Positions 35,257 to 43,442 of a stretch of 64,000 nt of DNA are shown one piece after another. How positions within the stretch are numbered: the stretch's first letter is position 1; every line of letters begins with the position of its first letter. The stretch lies in IMG/VR virus record IMGVR_UViG_3300037337_000170, positions 1 to 64,000 of that record; one strand, given 5' to 3'. The notes under the pieces are model-generated. The model was not told the DNA's origin, ran no database searches, and was given only the letters and a program-made list of their open reading frames with translations. A program made the translations under genes and the position numbers. This DNA comes from a virus.

Positions 35257-35799
35257 ATGCTACCATCATTCAGTTACAGTAATATCGACGGCATAGGCCC
35301 TATTGTTGATGATATGTTAGAAACTATTATTGACCCACTAGAACTAGCCTTGTATCTGCCGTCTGTACTTTATGCTGATTACTTTTCTATTGACATTACT
35401 GTAAATGTAATATACTTTGACGAAGTGTTGGGGACTAGGGTTTTACCAGCCAAGATTGTTGAGGTTAACCCAATAATCGGATTAACAGCCGTTATTAATT
35501 CTAATGTAATCACACTTAGTGGTAATCATATTTCTAGCTTTGATGATAATTATATTTTTATTGATAATCCTAAATATGTTATCAATAGAAAGGTCGACAA
35601 GGTGCGAAGCCTTATAGAATATATAATGCCACCTGATATATTACAACTTATACCGCTACCATTTACCATAACAATGCCATCTAGTCCCTTTGGGTCAGGA
35701 CCAGAAACCACCATTCATACAGAATTATATCAGTGGGTATATTGGACTGTATTAGAGGCTGAAAAAAATATTAAACTATATGTGTCGGAAGGATTATAA
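35257..35799 (+). CDS. hypothetical virion-region protein (180 aa)
   Basis: 180 residues starting MLPSFSYSNIDGIGPIVDDM, beta-rich and hydrophobic (VLPAKIVEVNPIIGLTAVIN). It is coupled (TAATG) to the PAAR gene, suggesting a tail-associated role, for example in tip assembly. No family is recognised. No promoter motif is seen directly upstream apart from an off-consensus TATAAATC touching the ATG. Confidence 0.72.
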   Translation: MLPSFSYSNIDGIGPIVDDMLETIIDPLELALYLPSVLYADYFSIDITVNVIYFDEVLGTRVLPAKIVEVNPIIGLTAVINSNVITLSGNHISSFDDNYIFIDNPKYVINRKVDKVRSLIEYIMPPDILQLIPLPFTITMPSSPFGSGPETTIHTELYQWVYWTVLEAEKNIKLYVSEGL

Positions 35800-36107
35800 T
35801 GCCTGCTATTTCCCGTCAAGGTGATTCCGTCATGAGTCCAGACGGAGCCAGAAGAAAATGTAGATCACCAATGAAAACCTCTGTGGACGAGGTGAATACG
35901 GTAAATGTATTTGCAAATGGTATTCTTATAGTCGCCGCTGGCGACCAAATAGCCGCACACCCTAAGGCAGGATGTTCACCCGATGAATCTACTCTTTCAG
36001 TAAACTCGACCACAGTCTTTATTGGAAATGACGGAGTAGGCAGAATCGGTGACAAATATGGCAATAATACAATTACACAAGGTAGTTCGAATGTTTTTGC
36101 CGGTTAG
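35799..36107 (+). CDS. 5.4: PAAR-type spike tip protein
   Basis: 102 residues. Motifs GDSVMSPDGARRK, VFANGILIVAAGDQIAAHPK and STTVFIGNDGVGRIGDKYGN give the repeated beta-hairpins and the His/Cys metal site (AHPKAGC) of PAAR proteins. PAAR proteins form the sharp tip on gp5/VgrG spikes; T4 gp5.4 is the counterpart. Convergent with the minus-strand virion block. Confidence 0.83.
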   Translation: MPAISRQGDSVMSPDGARRKCRSPMKTSVDEVNTVNVFANGILIVAAGDQIAAHPKAGCSPDESTLSVNSTTVFIGNDGVGRIGDKYGNNTITQGSSNVFAG

Positions 36108-36108
36108 A

Positions 36109-38142
36109 TTAAATCATATTGTAACGTAGACTCTGCATTATAAAAGGGTCCTGATTTCTTATCGCAGTTCTCTCTTTTATTTCAGTACTATTATTGACAT
36201 TGGACACGGGAGCATTCACTATGTTTGTGGCTGCTCCTGTATTAGTTTGCTCTCTGGCATTTTCGATAGCCATACTATCTGCGGTTATTGAATTTGCTAC
36301 AGCAGTTGGTGCAATAGATTTTTTGCCAATCAGTAGTACTTCATTTGCATTTAGGCTATCGGCTAATGTCACTGGATCAAGTTTTTTATTATCTATCTTG
36401 GCTAGATCCGCACTCCTCAAAGAAGGGACGGTACCAACAGGTTGCTCAGACCCCCGTCCAGTCAACTGGTCGAAGTTCTCATATAAACCCATCGCACCAC
36501 CGGCAAGCCCGCCTACGCCTGCGCCTACAGCGGCTCCGACTGGACCTAGCATACTTCCTAACATGGCGCCGGTGCCGGCAAAACTAACTGCCTGTGAGCC
36601 GATTCTTGCACCTGCTGCTGATTTATTATATCCAGCATCCTCAAGAGCATTCCCCCCAGCATTTAAGGCCGCGCCACCTAACATTCCCGCAATTCCGCCT
36701 GCTGCTCCCCGAAGTAGACCTGGGGCATTTGCGGCTACACCTGACTTTATTCCAGTAAATGCCCTAGAAAGTCTTGAGCTAACTGGCGCTGGTTGAGCCC
36801 CCGGTAATTGAGCGGGACCTGGTATAGATGGTGCTGATGATGGTCGTCTCGTATCAGAATTCGATGATGGCACTCCTGCCATAGGCGGTGGAGCTGGCGA
36901 TTGAATTCCAGAATTCGATGGTAGCACTCCTGGTAATTGAACAGGACCTGGTATAGACGGTGGTGCTGACTTTATTGTAGATGGCACTACTGGAGAGCGT
37001 CTGGTATTAGAATTCGACGGCATCGAATTCTCAATATCTGGTAATTGAACAGGACCTGGTATAGATGATGCTGGACCTGATGGGCTTATTCTAGGTGATG
37101 ACGGTGCACCAGGCGATCTATTTCCGCGCGATCTATTGCTTGGTTGTCTTCTTGTTCTTTGTTTTCTTTCTGGGCTACTATCTATTAAGGAGTCTACTAA
37201 CGAGCCTGAGCCAGATATATTAAACGTGTTAAAAATCTGAGATACATCTTGGTCGAATAGTGGTTCATTTTTTTTAGCCTCTAATCTTTCTTCCTCGGCA
37301 ATTAATTCGTTTGTTTTTGCAATAGAATTAATATCGGATGCTCTATTCTGTGGCGGCTGAGTGTTAATACCTGCCCCTACTATTTTTTTAAGTTCTATTA
37401 ACTGTTGTTCTAATAATGTTTTTAGTGGAAGTATGTCAATATTGCCAAGCGCGCTACTAGAATTACTTACTGGTGCTAGATTAGTGCTAGAATTGGTATT
37501 AGTTACTGGTGCTAGATTAGTGCTAGAATTGGTATTAGTTACTGGTGCTAGATTAGTTACTGGTGCTAGATTAGTGCTAGAATTACTAGAATTGGTGCTA
37601 GAATTAGTTACTGGTGCTAGATTAGTGCTAGAACTAGTTATTGTATTAGATGGTATACTAGATGGTGTTATGGCAAGTCTATCAGACTCTTGTGAGATAG
37701 CATTGGAAACAGAAAAATTATTACTTGTGTTACCTAATACGGGTCTTAAATTTGCCGGCGACTGTCCCTGTTGATTGGTCATCATTCCAGATAAACCAAC
37801 AGGGTTATAGTTATTACCAATAGTAGAACCTATGTCTGCTGCTACTCTAAGCCTAGATAACTCATTTGGACTCTTTTGTCCGAATGAAGTTTTAAGATTG
37901 CTGGAAAGTCTTTCTATTGCTGTAATTAAAAGATCTTTTTTCCTTAACTCATCTTTGGCCAGCAGTAACACCCTTTCCTCAATCGCCAATTGCCTATCCC
38001 TAAAAAACCCAGTTTGAGTATTTTCAGAAGTTTCATTGTCATTATTTGCTATCGGCTCAGATAGATCCCCCTGTGCTAAGAGTGCGGGGTTCTGTATTGC
38101 AGAAATTAAATCTGGATTTTTTGGTCTGTTATCTTGAATCAT
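36109..38142 (-). CDS. repeat-rich virion protein with glycine-zipper domain (677 aa)
   Basis: 677 residues in four parts: helical N-terminus (RQLAIEERVLLLAKDELRKK), a low-complexity array of S-S-T-N-L-A-P-V-(T/S)-N units (residues ~145-230), a Pro-Ser-rich linker with repeated SIPGPVQLPG, and an Ala/Gly-rich segment (AGGIAGMLGGAALNAGGNAL and GAMLGSMLGPVGAAVGAGVG, residues ~485-570) that could span or insert in a membrane. It ends the minus-strand hub operon. By position and the glycine-zipper segment, which many tail tape-measure proteins have, it may be the tape measure or a hub protein, but there is no long coiled coil. Confidence 0.72.
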   Translation of the reverse strand: MIQDNRPKNPDLISAIQNPALLAQGDLSEPIANNDNETSENTQTGFFRDRQLAIEERVLLLAKDELRKKDLLITAIERLSSNLKTSFGQKSPNELSRLRVAADIGSTIGNNYNPVGLSGMMTNQQGQSPANLRPVLGNTSNNFSVSNAISQESDRLAITPSSIPSNTITSSSTNLAPVTNSSTNSSNSSTNLAPVTNLAPVTNTNSSTNLAPVTNTNSSTNLAPVSNSSSALGNIDILPLKTLLEQQLIELKKIVGAGINTQPPQNRASDINSIAKTNELIAEEERLEAKKNEPLFDQDVSQIFNTFNISGSGSLVDSLIDSSPERKQRTRRQPSNRSRGNRSPGAPSSPRISPSGPASSIPGPVQLPDIENSMPSNSNTRRSPVVPSTIKSAPPSIPGPVQLPGVLPSNSGIQSPAPPPMAGVPSSNSDTRRPSSAPSIPGPAQLPGAQPAPVSSRLSRAFTGIKSGVAANAPGLLRGAAGGIAGMLGGAALNAGGNALEDAGYNKSAAGARIGSQAVSFAGTGAMLGSMLGPVGAAVGAGVGGLAGGAMGLYENFDQLTGRGSEQPVGTVPSLRSADLAKIDNKKLDPVTLADSLNANEVLLIGKKSIAPTAVANSITADSMAIENAREQTNTGAATNIVNAPVSNVNNSTEIKERTAIRNQDPFIMQSLRYNMI
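37440..37660 (-). repeat. in-frame tandem repeats, SSTNLAPVTN units
   Basis: Tandem copies of DNA units such as TTAGTTACTGGTGCTAGA and TTAGTGCTAGAATT in alternating order, encoding NLAPVTN and NSST in the minus-strand protein. Copy number is likely variable through slippage or recombination. Confidence 0.8.
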
Positions 38143-38143
38143 A

Positions 38144-38278
38144 TTAGCTCTGCAATTTTTGTTTTTTCTCTTCTAGATATTGTTTCAATAATATAACATA
38201 AACTTCCCGTTCATAAGGAATCATGCTGTTTAGATCGCCCATTGTATAACCGTGGTGTTGCATTAATGCAAAATTCAT
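38144..38278 (-). CDS. 51: baseplate hub assembly chaperone gp51-like (44 aa or longer)
   Basis: MNFALMQHHGYTMGDLNSMI, then PYEREVYVILLKQYLEEKKQ, matches the small gp51-type hub assembly protein of T4-like phages (pattern MNFALM..HGYT...L..MIPFERE.Y). ATG 38278 is the only canonical start, but the homologous frame continues upstream to an ATA at 38317, which overlaps the gp26 stop (TAATA), and could add 13 residues (ICLSSDNLINHLQ). Located between gp26 and the repeat-rich protein on the minus strand. Confidence 0.7.
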   Translation of the reverse strand: MNFALMQHHGYTMGDLNSMIPYEREVYVILLKQYLEEKKQKLQS

Positions 38279-38316
38279 CTGAAGATGATTAATAAGGTTA
38301 TCAGAACTAAGGCATA

Positions 38317-39024
38317 TTAAAAAAAATTATTAAGACCCCGTAATGTCTTTTTATGCTCAGTTTTACAACTGGGGCAGGTCCAGTCGAATGAAAGTCTGGT
38401 TTCCGGCATAGAATCAAAGAAACTTGCTAGCTTATTATATTGAGCAGTAGTGAACTTCTGTACAAACTTTATCATTGTCTCACGAGACTCTTCTTTGGCA
38501 TGATATTGATTATCACCATCGAATGCGGTTTCGATTGAAAGGGCTACCAACTGTAATTTTGTAGCGTCTGCATCGTCTCCGTCTACAACAGTTGTTGTCA
38601 TTTCTTCTAGTGATGGATATCTCATTTTTACCGCTAGAGTTGTAGTCAATTTGATAATCTTATTATGATCGGGCGCAGTATATACCTCTACTTTTTCTAG
38701 GGGAATAGAAATAGGTGTGGCCTTCTCACATGCTGGGCATGTAATTTCTATTAGAGATTCTTCTCCAATAGATTTCATTCTAATCTTAACAAAAAGATAT
38801 TCGATATCAAATGTGGTGAGATTTTCTGTAGCCGATAAAGGTTGAATACATGCCCTAACCACCGCACCAATGGTATTCACCATGGTAACAACATCTTCAG
38901 ATTCTTGGGCACCTAGCAGAGAACGCTCTTCTGAAACCAAAAACGGTCTAAAACTAACTCTTTCGTTGGTCGATGGAATGACACAACCATATATTGGTGT
39001 TGTTACAATATTTAAAATACTCAT
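38317..39024 (-). CDS. 26: baseplate hub subunit gp26-like
   Basis: 235 residues of the T4 baseplate (gp26) family: IPSTNERVSFRPFLVSEERS, LLGAQESEDV, FDIEYLFVKIRMKSIGEESL, then CPAC and, at the C-terminus, CPSCKTEHKKTLRGLNNFF. The two cysteine pairs could hold zinc. gp26 is part of the central hub assembly. The start overlaps the gp16 stop (ATGA). T4 gp26 is 208 residues. Confidence 0.85.
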   Translation of the reverse strand: MSILNIVTTPIYGCVIPSTNERVSFRPFLVSEERSLLGAQESEDVVTMVNTIGAVVRACIQPLSATENLTTFDIEYLFVKIRMKSIGEESLIEITCPACEKATPISIPLEKVEVYTAPDHNKIIKLTTTLAVKMRYPSLEEMTTTVVDGDDADATKLQLVALSIETAFDGDNQYHAKEESRETMIKFVQKFTTAQYNKLASFFDSMPETRLSFDWTCPSCKTEHKKTLRGLNNFF

Positions 39025-39425
39025 GATTTAGTTTCCTTGTTTGATAGGAGTGCAGATAATTCGGCTGTGGTACCACTGAATACAATATTGTTAGTAGTAC
39101 TGTTATTCTGAACGGCTTTTGTTATTCCAGCCAGAGAAGTCAGCTTTTGTTCCATGGCATGCATTGCCATTATTTTACTATTTAAGTCTGCCATTGTGGA
39201 CATTAATGTGGCTACTACTTCAAAAGCTTTAGGATCTTCTGCTGCAATTGCTACACTTAATGCTTCCCGAAGGGCTACTCCACCTACCTCTAGTAGATCT
39301 TTTATATTAGACCGGGATTCTGCACTATCAGTTACTACTGTGGCATTAACATCATCACGAACCGCCGGAGTAAAATTATATTTGACTGGATTGACATTAA
39401 ATGTCGAGGATAGTGTGTTTTTCAT
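39021..39425 (-). CDS. 16: small terminase subunit gp16-like
   Basis: 134 residues. SRSNIKDLLEVGGVALREAL, KAFEVVATLMSTMADLNSKI, then the end NNIVFSGTTAELSALL align well with T4 gp16 (MEVFATLMGQMTTTNREI; NATVFMGSPTEL). It binds the concatemer and regulates the large terminase gp17. It is embedded between gp26 and gp54 on the minus strand, away from gp17, which is outside the window; in T4, genes 16 and 17 are adjacent. Confidence 0.8.
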   Translation of the reverse strand: MKNTLSSTFNVNPVKYNFTPAVRDDVNATVVTDSAESRSNIKDLLEVGGVALREALSVAIAAEDPKAFEVVATLMSTMADLNSKIMAMHAMEQKLTSLAGITKAVQNNSTTNNIVFSGTTAELSALLSNKETKS

Positions 39426-40744
39426 AGACCGTCCAAATTGGATAATTCCGATGCAGTATTGTTAATATTATTACTATGAATACCAATTATGTTACCTAAT
39501 CTGGCCAGTGTATCAGAAACAGCCCGTGTAGCACCTGGTAAGGCTTCAATAGAGTTGGAAATGACTGTTAGACCTGTATCAATCCCAATCATACCAGTGC
39601 CCATACCAGTTAGACTACCAGTAACATCACCTAATTTAATTAAAGGCTTGTTCAATTGTGCACTTGCCCCTAGTAATTGACTAGAAACCTTTGATAACCC
39701 AGAATTCTTAATACCTAATGCATTGGCAAGACTATTTAATTGATTCGTAGTATTAGCAATACTGTTAATTGATCCTCGTAGAGCAGCGGCGGGAGCAGTT
39801 AATTGCTGAAGATTTTTACCTAACATGGCTAAATTTCCACCAAACTCACCGAAACCAGTACCTAGTTTTCTGGTGATAGTAGATAACTCTATAGATCCTG
39901 ATCTGGGGCCCTGACCTGGTATAACAATATTTGATTCTTTAATTGCGTTAACACATGAATTCACTTCTGATAATATATTGCCTCCAATTGTTGGTCCATT
40001 CTGTGCCATGGCGGCACCTATACCTAAAAATGGATTTGAATTAAATAGATTAGTAGCATCTGATAAGGCTGTACTTATCGAAGTAGGTAAAGATAGACCT
40101 ATGTTTGAAGCAAATGAGGCTAGACCACCAACATTTAAACCACGTGCTATTCCAGTAAAATTACTTAGTCCTTCATTAGAAAGTCCGCCTAATGATGATG
40201 ATAATTTTTTCTGTATGGAACTTTGCGGATCCTGGCTATTATTACTCCACCATTTATATTGAATGGTGACATTTAGCTTTAATGGGCTATGATCTGAGTA
40301 GGATAGAGATATATCTGAGACTGTTTTAGGGAATGCTTCATGAAGTACCACACTGTATACTTCCTTACCAGCCCTATCCTGCAAAATGATTTTAAGTGGT
40401 TTAACATAATCCCTATAAAACCCAGCAGTTCTATCAATGGGTTGATATACCTGATTCATCCAATTACGAAAGTATGCTCTGGTATCAAAATTGCCAGTCA
40501 AATAGAATGATAATGACACCGGTGGATATGTAATGCCATAGGAATATTCGGTCACCTCACCAAAAGCCCTTAACTCAGAAGTCATTATATTAATACCTGG
40601 TAATGCGGCCATTTCGCAAAGCATTGATACTTCAGTGGTGCCAGTTGAACCTACTGTAGGTAGAATGATAGAAAAGTGAGAACCACCTAAAATACCCTGG
40701 CTTTTTACTGTGCCAATAAATTCGTTATATGATGCATATGACAT
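39422..40744 (-). CDS. 54: baseplate-tail tube initiator gp54-like
   Basis: 440 residues. Residues 1-150 carry a tail-tube-like fold: SHFSIILPTVG, EMAALPGINIMTSELRAFGE, YPPVSLSFYLTGNFDTRAYF and LQDRAGKEVYSVVLHEAFPK, the pattern shared by gp19, gp48 and gp54. The remaining 290 residues are an extension of short amphipathic helices rich in Ser, Asn and Leu, making it longer than T4 gp54 (320). It would start tube polymerisation on the baseplate. gp48 lies on the other strand (41810). Confidence 0.7.
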   Translation of the reverse strand: MSYASYNEFIGTVKSQGILGGSHFSIILPTVGSTGTTEVSMLCEMAALPGINIMTSELRAFGEVTEYSYGITYPPVSLSFYLTGNFDTRAYFRNWMNQVYQPIDRTAGFYRDYVKPLKIILQDRAGKEVYSVVLHEAFPKTVSDISLSYSDHSPLKLNVTIQYKWWSNNSQDPQSSIQKKLSSSLGGLSNEGLSNFTGIARGLNVGGLASFASNIGLSLPTSISTALSDATNLFNSNPFLGIGAAMAQNGPTIGGNILSEVNSCVNAIKESNIVIPGQGPRSGSIELSTITRKLGTGFGEFGGNLAMLGKNLQQLTAPAAALRGSINSIANTTNQLNSLANALGIKNSGLSKVSSQLLGASAQLNKPLIKLGDVTGSLTGMGTGMIGIDTGLTVISNSIEALPGATRAVSDTLARLGNIIGIHSNNINNTASELSNLDGL

Positions 40745-41334
40745 TAAAATTTACCTCTTGAATCTTTCCAAACACTTTTTGCAGAAGACTTTTGAAAGCT
40801 ATGAAATGGGAGTATACTTGCGGTATACCAATCCTTGGTGGCTATTTCCATAAAAGGTGATCTAACTTGATCGATCAAATATGATTTGATACATGCCTTA
40901 GCAGGGCCTAATTTAGCCACACTTTTAATTAGACCCCAATCATATTGCATTTTAGCCCTTGGATTATTGATATTCATGCCGGTGGTTTTTATTAGCGCCT
41001 TTAACAATTCGAACCGTATAGGGTAGTCAAGATAGTGTAAATTCAAACCGATAAAGTGTGTGGCTGATTTATCGTATGGCAGTATTAAAGGAAATGTATC
41101 ATAATACGGTAAGGTTTCCTTGGTTTTTGGATCATAAAGAAATGCATACATTCTACCGGGTACTATAACATTGGTCAAACCTTTACTCTCGGAAATAAGT
41201 GTATTGGGTTTTATTTTCTGCTTATTAATACCAGCAATCTTTTCATTAAACCATGCAGAACTATTTTTTATTTCTGATGGTGTTACTCTATATAGATCAA
41301 AAGCCGTTTGTTTTTTATCTTTTTCCATCAGCAA
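40744..41334 (-). CDS. conserved T4-like virion assembly protein (196 aa)
   Basis: 196 residues. VPGRMYAFLYDPKTKETLPY followed by DTFPLILP, THFIGLNLHYLDYPIRFELL, and a basic C-terminus (SSAKSVWKDSRGK) form a pattern I associate with conserved proteins next to gene 4 in T4-like phages, possibly the DNA end protector gp2; the match is by memory of pattern only. Overlaps gp4 by 7 bases and gp54 at its stop. Probably a head or tail assembly protein. Confidence 0.6.
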   Translation of the reverse strand: MLMEKDKKQTAFDLYRVTPSEIKNSSAWFNEKIAGINKQKIKPNTLISESKGLTNVIVPGRMYAFLYDPKTKETLPYYDTFPLILPYDKSATHFIGLNLHYLDYPIRFELLKALIKTTGMNINNPRAKMQYDWGLIKSVAKLGPAKACIKSYLIDQVRSPFMEIATKDWYTASILPFHSFQKSSAKSVWKDSRGKF

Positions 41335-41765
41335 TTCAATTCTTTTTCTGTTAGAATAATAAAGACCATATTATTCTTTACACACCAAGCCTCCGCAGCC
41401 TTCCATTTGGAACTATTGACCGCGTAGGTCTTAGTAGCCTCAAGTAGATATTTGGTCTTTCGTATATTGGCGGGCGGTATGGTTTCCTTAAACGGTTTAA
41501 TCTCGGCTACATAACGAGTCACAACTCCGGCATTGTCTTTTATTTCCATAATAATATCTGGAAAATAACGATGTATCTTATTGTCGACGGGGGATAAATA
41601 CGGGATTACAAGCTCTTCACTTACCCATTTTATTACCTGTGGATTTCTATCACACCAATTAAACATCTTTACCTCCCACGAACTACGGGCTATAATTTTT
41701 TGATAATCGCCGATGTATTTTTCTGGATTGGTGGGAGACCATAGTCTTGGTTTAGGGCGTGCCAT
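41328..41765 (-). CDS. 4: head completion protein gp4-like
   Basis: 145 residues (T4: 150). The core IIARSSWEVKMFNWCDRNPQ followed by VIKWVSEELVIPYLSPVDNK and HRYFPDIIMEI, with VAEIKP, matches gp4 (50/65) of T4-like phages, whose fold is related to PD-(D/E)XK nucleases: E in SWE, D in FPDI and ExK in AEIKP. gp4 completes DNA-filled heads before tail joining. First gene of the minus-strand operon, 44 bases from the divergent gp48 gene. Confidence 0.88.
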   Translation of the reverse strand: MARPKPRLWSPTNPEKYIGDYQKIIARSSWEVKMFNWCDRNPQVIKWVSEELVIPYLSPVDNKIHRYFPDIIMEIKDNAGVVTRYVAEIKPFKETIPPANIRKTKYLLEATKTYAVNSSKWKAAEAWCVKNNMVFIILTEKELNC

Positions 41766-41774
41766 ATTGTCAGA

Positions 41775-41782
41775 TATAAATA
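41775..41782 (+). promoter_or_regulatory. T4-type late promoter for gp48 operon
   Basis: TATAAATA, 27 bases before the gp48 ATG. It overlaps an AAATAATTATTT palindrome whose other half provides GATAAATA on the minus strand. Confidence 0.8.
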
Positions 41783-41784
41783 AT

Positions 41785-41792
41785 TATTTATC
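41785..41792 (-). promoter_or_regulatory. probable late promoter for the gp4 operon
   Basis: The minus strand reads GATAAATA, one mismatch from TATAAATA, 20 bases before the gp4 ATG. With the plus-strand element it makes a compact bidirectional late promoter. Confidence 0.6.
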
Positions 41793-41809
41793 TACCTATA
41801 AAAATAAAC

Positions 41810-42883
41810 ATGGCAACCCAAGCAGACAGAAATCGTATTACATCGCTAAGTGACTTCAGCGATTCCAATGGTAAAAAATACGATATTACCAATCACTCAT
41901 ACCCAGAGGATATTGAAGGTTCTGCCCAATACGGTTCCCATAAGGTGGTGTTTTTTATTAATGTACCTGTAGGTAGTAGACAGGCTAGAGGAGCCGCCGG
42001 GGCATTCGGTGTCGGTTCGTCTCTATTTGATGTACCCTTAGAAGATCAAAGAAGACTAAGTGGGCTCAGTACAATAACTGCAGGTCTTGGTTTAGGAAGA
42101 ATAGCTGGCTCTATTGGTGGATCAGTGACGGCCGATTCTAGTACCACAACAGGTATTTTAGATGCGGATAAATCAATCGGGTCCGATTCGATGAAGCGGT
42201 TGACGACGGCGATTTGTTTACATATGCCTAACTCTCTTAGAACCAGTTGGGGTGTTCAGTATGGTGAAACAACAGCAGAAGATTTCGCCATGAATGCCGC
42301 AGAGGGTGTGGCCGGTGTTGGTGCTTTGATTGGTGGTGCTGCTACCATGGCAGGTAGCTCGCGGTTTTCCAATGCGGCGGTTGGTGTTGCTGGTATTGCA
42401 GCTGGTGTTACTGCTGGACTATCAATAGCTAAAAAAATAAGTAATAATTTATATACTCAAATCGCCACTAAAACAACCGCATCTAATGCCAAATCTGAGC
42501 AATTGTTTAAACAGGTTACGTTTAGAGAATTTGAATTTAGCTATAGCTTTTTTCCAAAAAGCGCTACAGAGGCAGAAAACGTATTAAAGATTATTAGATC
42601 ATTTAGACATCATATGCTACCAGAATTCAAAAATAATACCGAATTCATGTTTATCTATCCATCCCAGTTTAATATTAAGTACTATTTTGGTTCGATTGAA
42701 AACCAAAATATTGAAAAACAAATGACTGCAGTTCTTACACAAATGTCTGTTGACTATACCCCCAATGGTCAATTCACGACATTTGCCAACGGTGCGCCGA
42801 CACAGATTAATATGGCATTGAATTTTAGGGAAATTGGAATTACCACCAAGGAAACAAGCCCAGCAGATTCGGTTGGTATCTAA
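41810..42883 (+). CDS. 48: baseplate tail tube cap gp48-like
   Basis: 357 residues (T4: 364). YGSHKVVFFINVPVGSR near the N-terminus, a Gly/Ala-rich middle (VAGVGALIGGAATMAGSSRF) and a C-terminal part with FREFEFSYSFFPKSATEAEN, IIRSFRHHMLPEF, FMFIYPSQFNIKYYF, VDYTPNGQFTTFANGAPTQI match gp48 of T4-like phages. It caps the baseplate and binds gp54. Has its own late promoter. Confidence 0.85.
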   Translation: MATQADRNRITSLSDFSDSNGKKYDITNHSYPEDIEGSAQYGSHKVVFFINVPVGSRQARGAAGAFGVGSSLFDVPLEDQRRLSGLSTITAGLGLGRIAGSIGGSVTADSSTTTGILDADKSIGSDSMKRLTTAICLHMPNSLRTSWGVQYGETTAEDFAMNAAEGVAGVGALIGGAATMAGSSRFSNAAVGVAGIAAGVTAGLSIAKKISNNLYTQIATKTTASNAKSEQLFKQVTFREFEFSYSFFPKSATEAENVLKIIRSFRHHMLPEFKNNTEFMFIYPSQFNIKYYFGSIENQNIEKQMTAVLTQMSVDYTPNGQFTTFANGAPTQINMALNFREIGITTKETSPADSVGI

Positions 42884-42892
42884 GGTTAAATC

Positions 42893-43426
42893 ATGAGTTA
42901 TTTTCAGAACTTTCCAAAAATATTTTATCAGTTCAATGTAGGCAATAGGTCAGAACTAAAAATAATTACCGACCTAGCATTTAATACCAGAGTCCGGGAC
43001 GATATTCTTGAAAATATAGATATTTTCAATGAGTTGTTTATCAAAGAAGGTGATACACCTGAGATTATCTCTGAAAAATTATATGGGACACCGCTGTATC
43101 ATTGGGTGGTTATGCTAGCCAATAATATGTTGAGTATGGAAGATTTTCCAATAGGTGGACTAGAGTTAGAAGAGTATACATTTAAAAAATACCGACTTAC
43201 GCCTAATGATGACAAACAGACTGTTCTAACTTCAAGAAAAATGTTATTCGGTCAACCGCTGACTTGGGACTATAAAAATGATATTCGCGCCGAGGACGAA
43301 CCATTTACCAGAAGCGTTACCAATATTGAATACGAACTCTATCTAAACGAGAGTAAGAAAAAAATTCGTGTAGTAAGTCCACAGATGATAGAGCAAGTAG
43401 TTTCCCAATTTAATAAACTATTTTAA
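42893..43426 (+). CDS. 53: baseplate wedge gp53
   Basis: 177 residues (T4: 196). YFQNFPKIFYQFNVGNRSEL, then RVRDDILENIDIFNELFIKE, GDTPEIISEKLYGTPLYHWV and VMLANNMLS fit the gp53 family (PE-x-IAxxxYgxPxyHWvil). It joins wedges into the six-fold baseplate. Follows gp48 by 9 bases. Confidence 0.9.
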   Translation: MSYFQNFPKIFYQFNVGNRSELKIITDLAFNTRVRDDILENIDIFNELFIKEGDTPEIISEKLYGTPLYHWVVMLANNMLSMEDFPIGGLELEEYTFKKYRLTPNDDKQTVLTSRKMLFGQPLTWDYKNDIRAEDEPFTRSVTNIEYELYLNESKKKIRVVSPQMIEQVVSQFNKLF

Positions 43427-43442
43427 TAAAGATTGAGTTACA

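Noticed and set aside
36194-36796. 200-residue plus-strand frame opposite the repeat-rich virion protein
   Set aside because: It is antisense to a convincing 677-residue gene, has no ribosome site and only low-complexity sequence.
37440-37660. CRISPR-like array
   Set aside because: The repeats have no unique spacers, are tandem and in frame, and encode a protein repeat on the minus strand.
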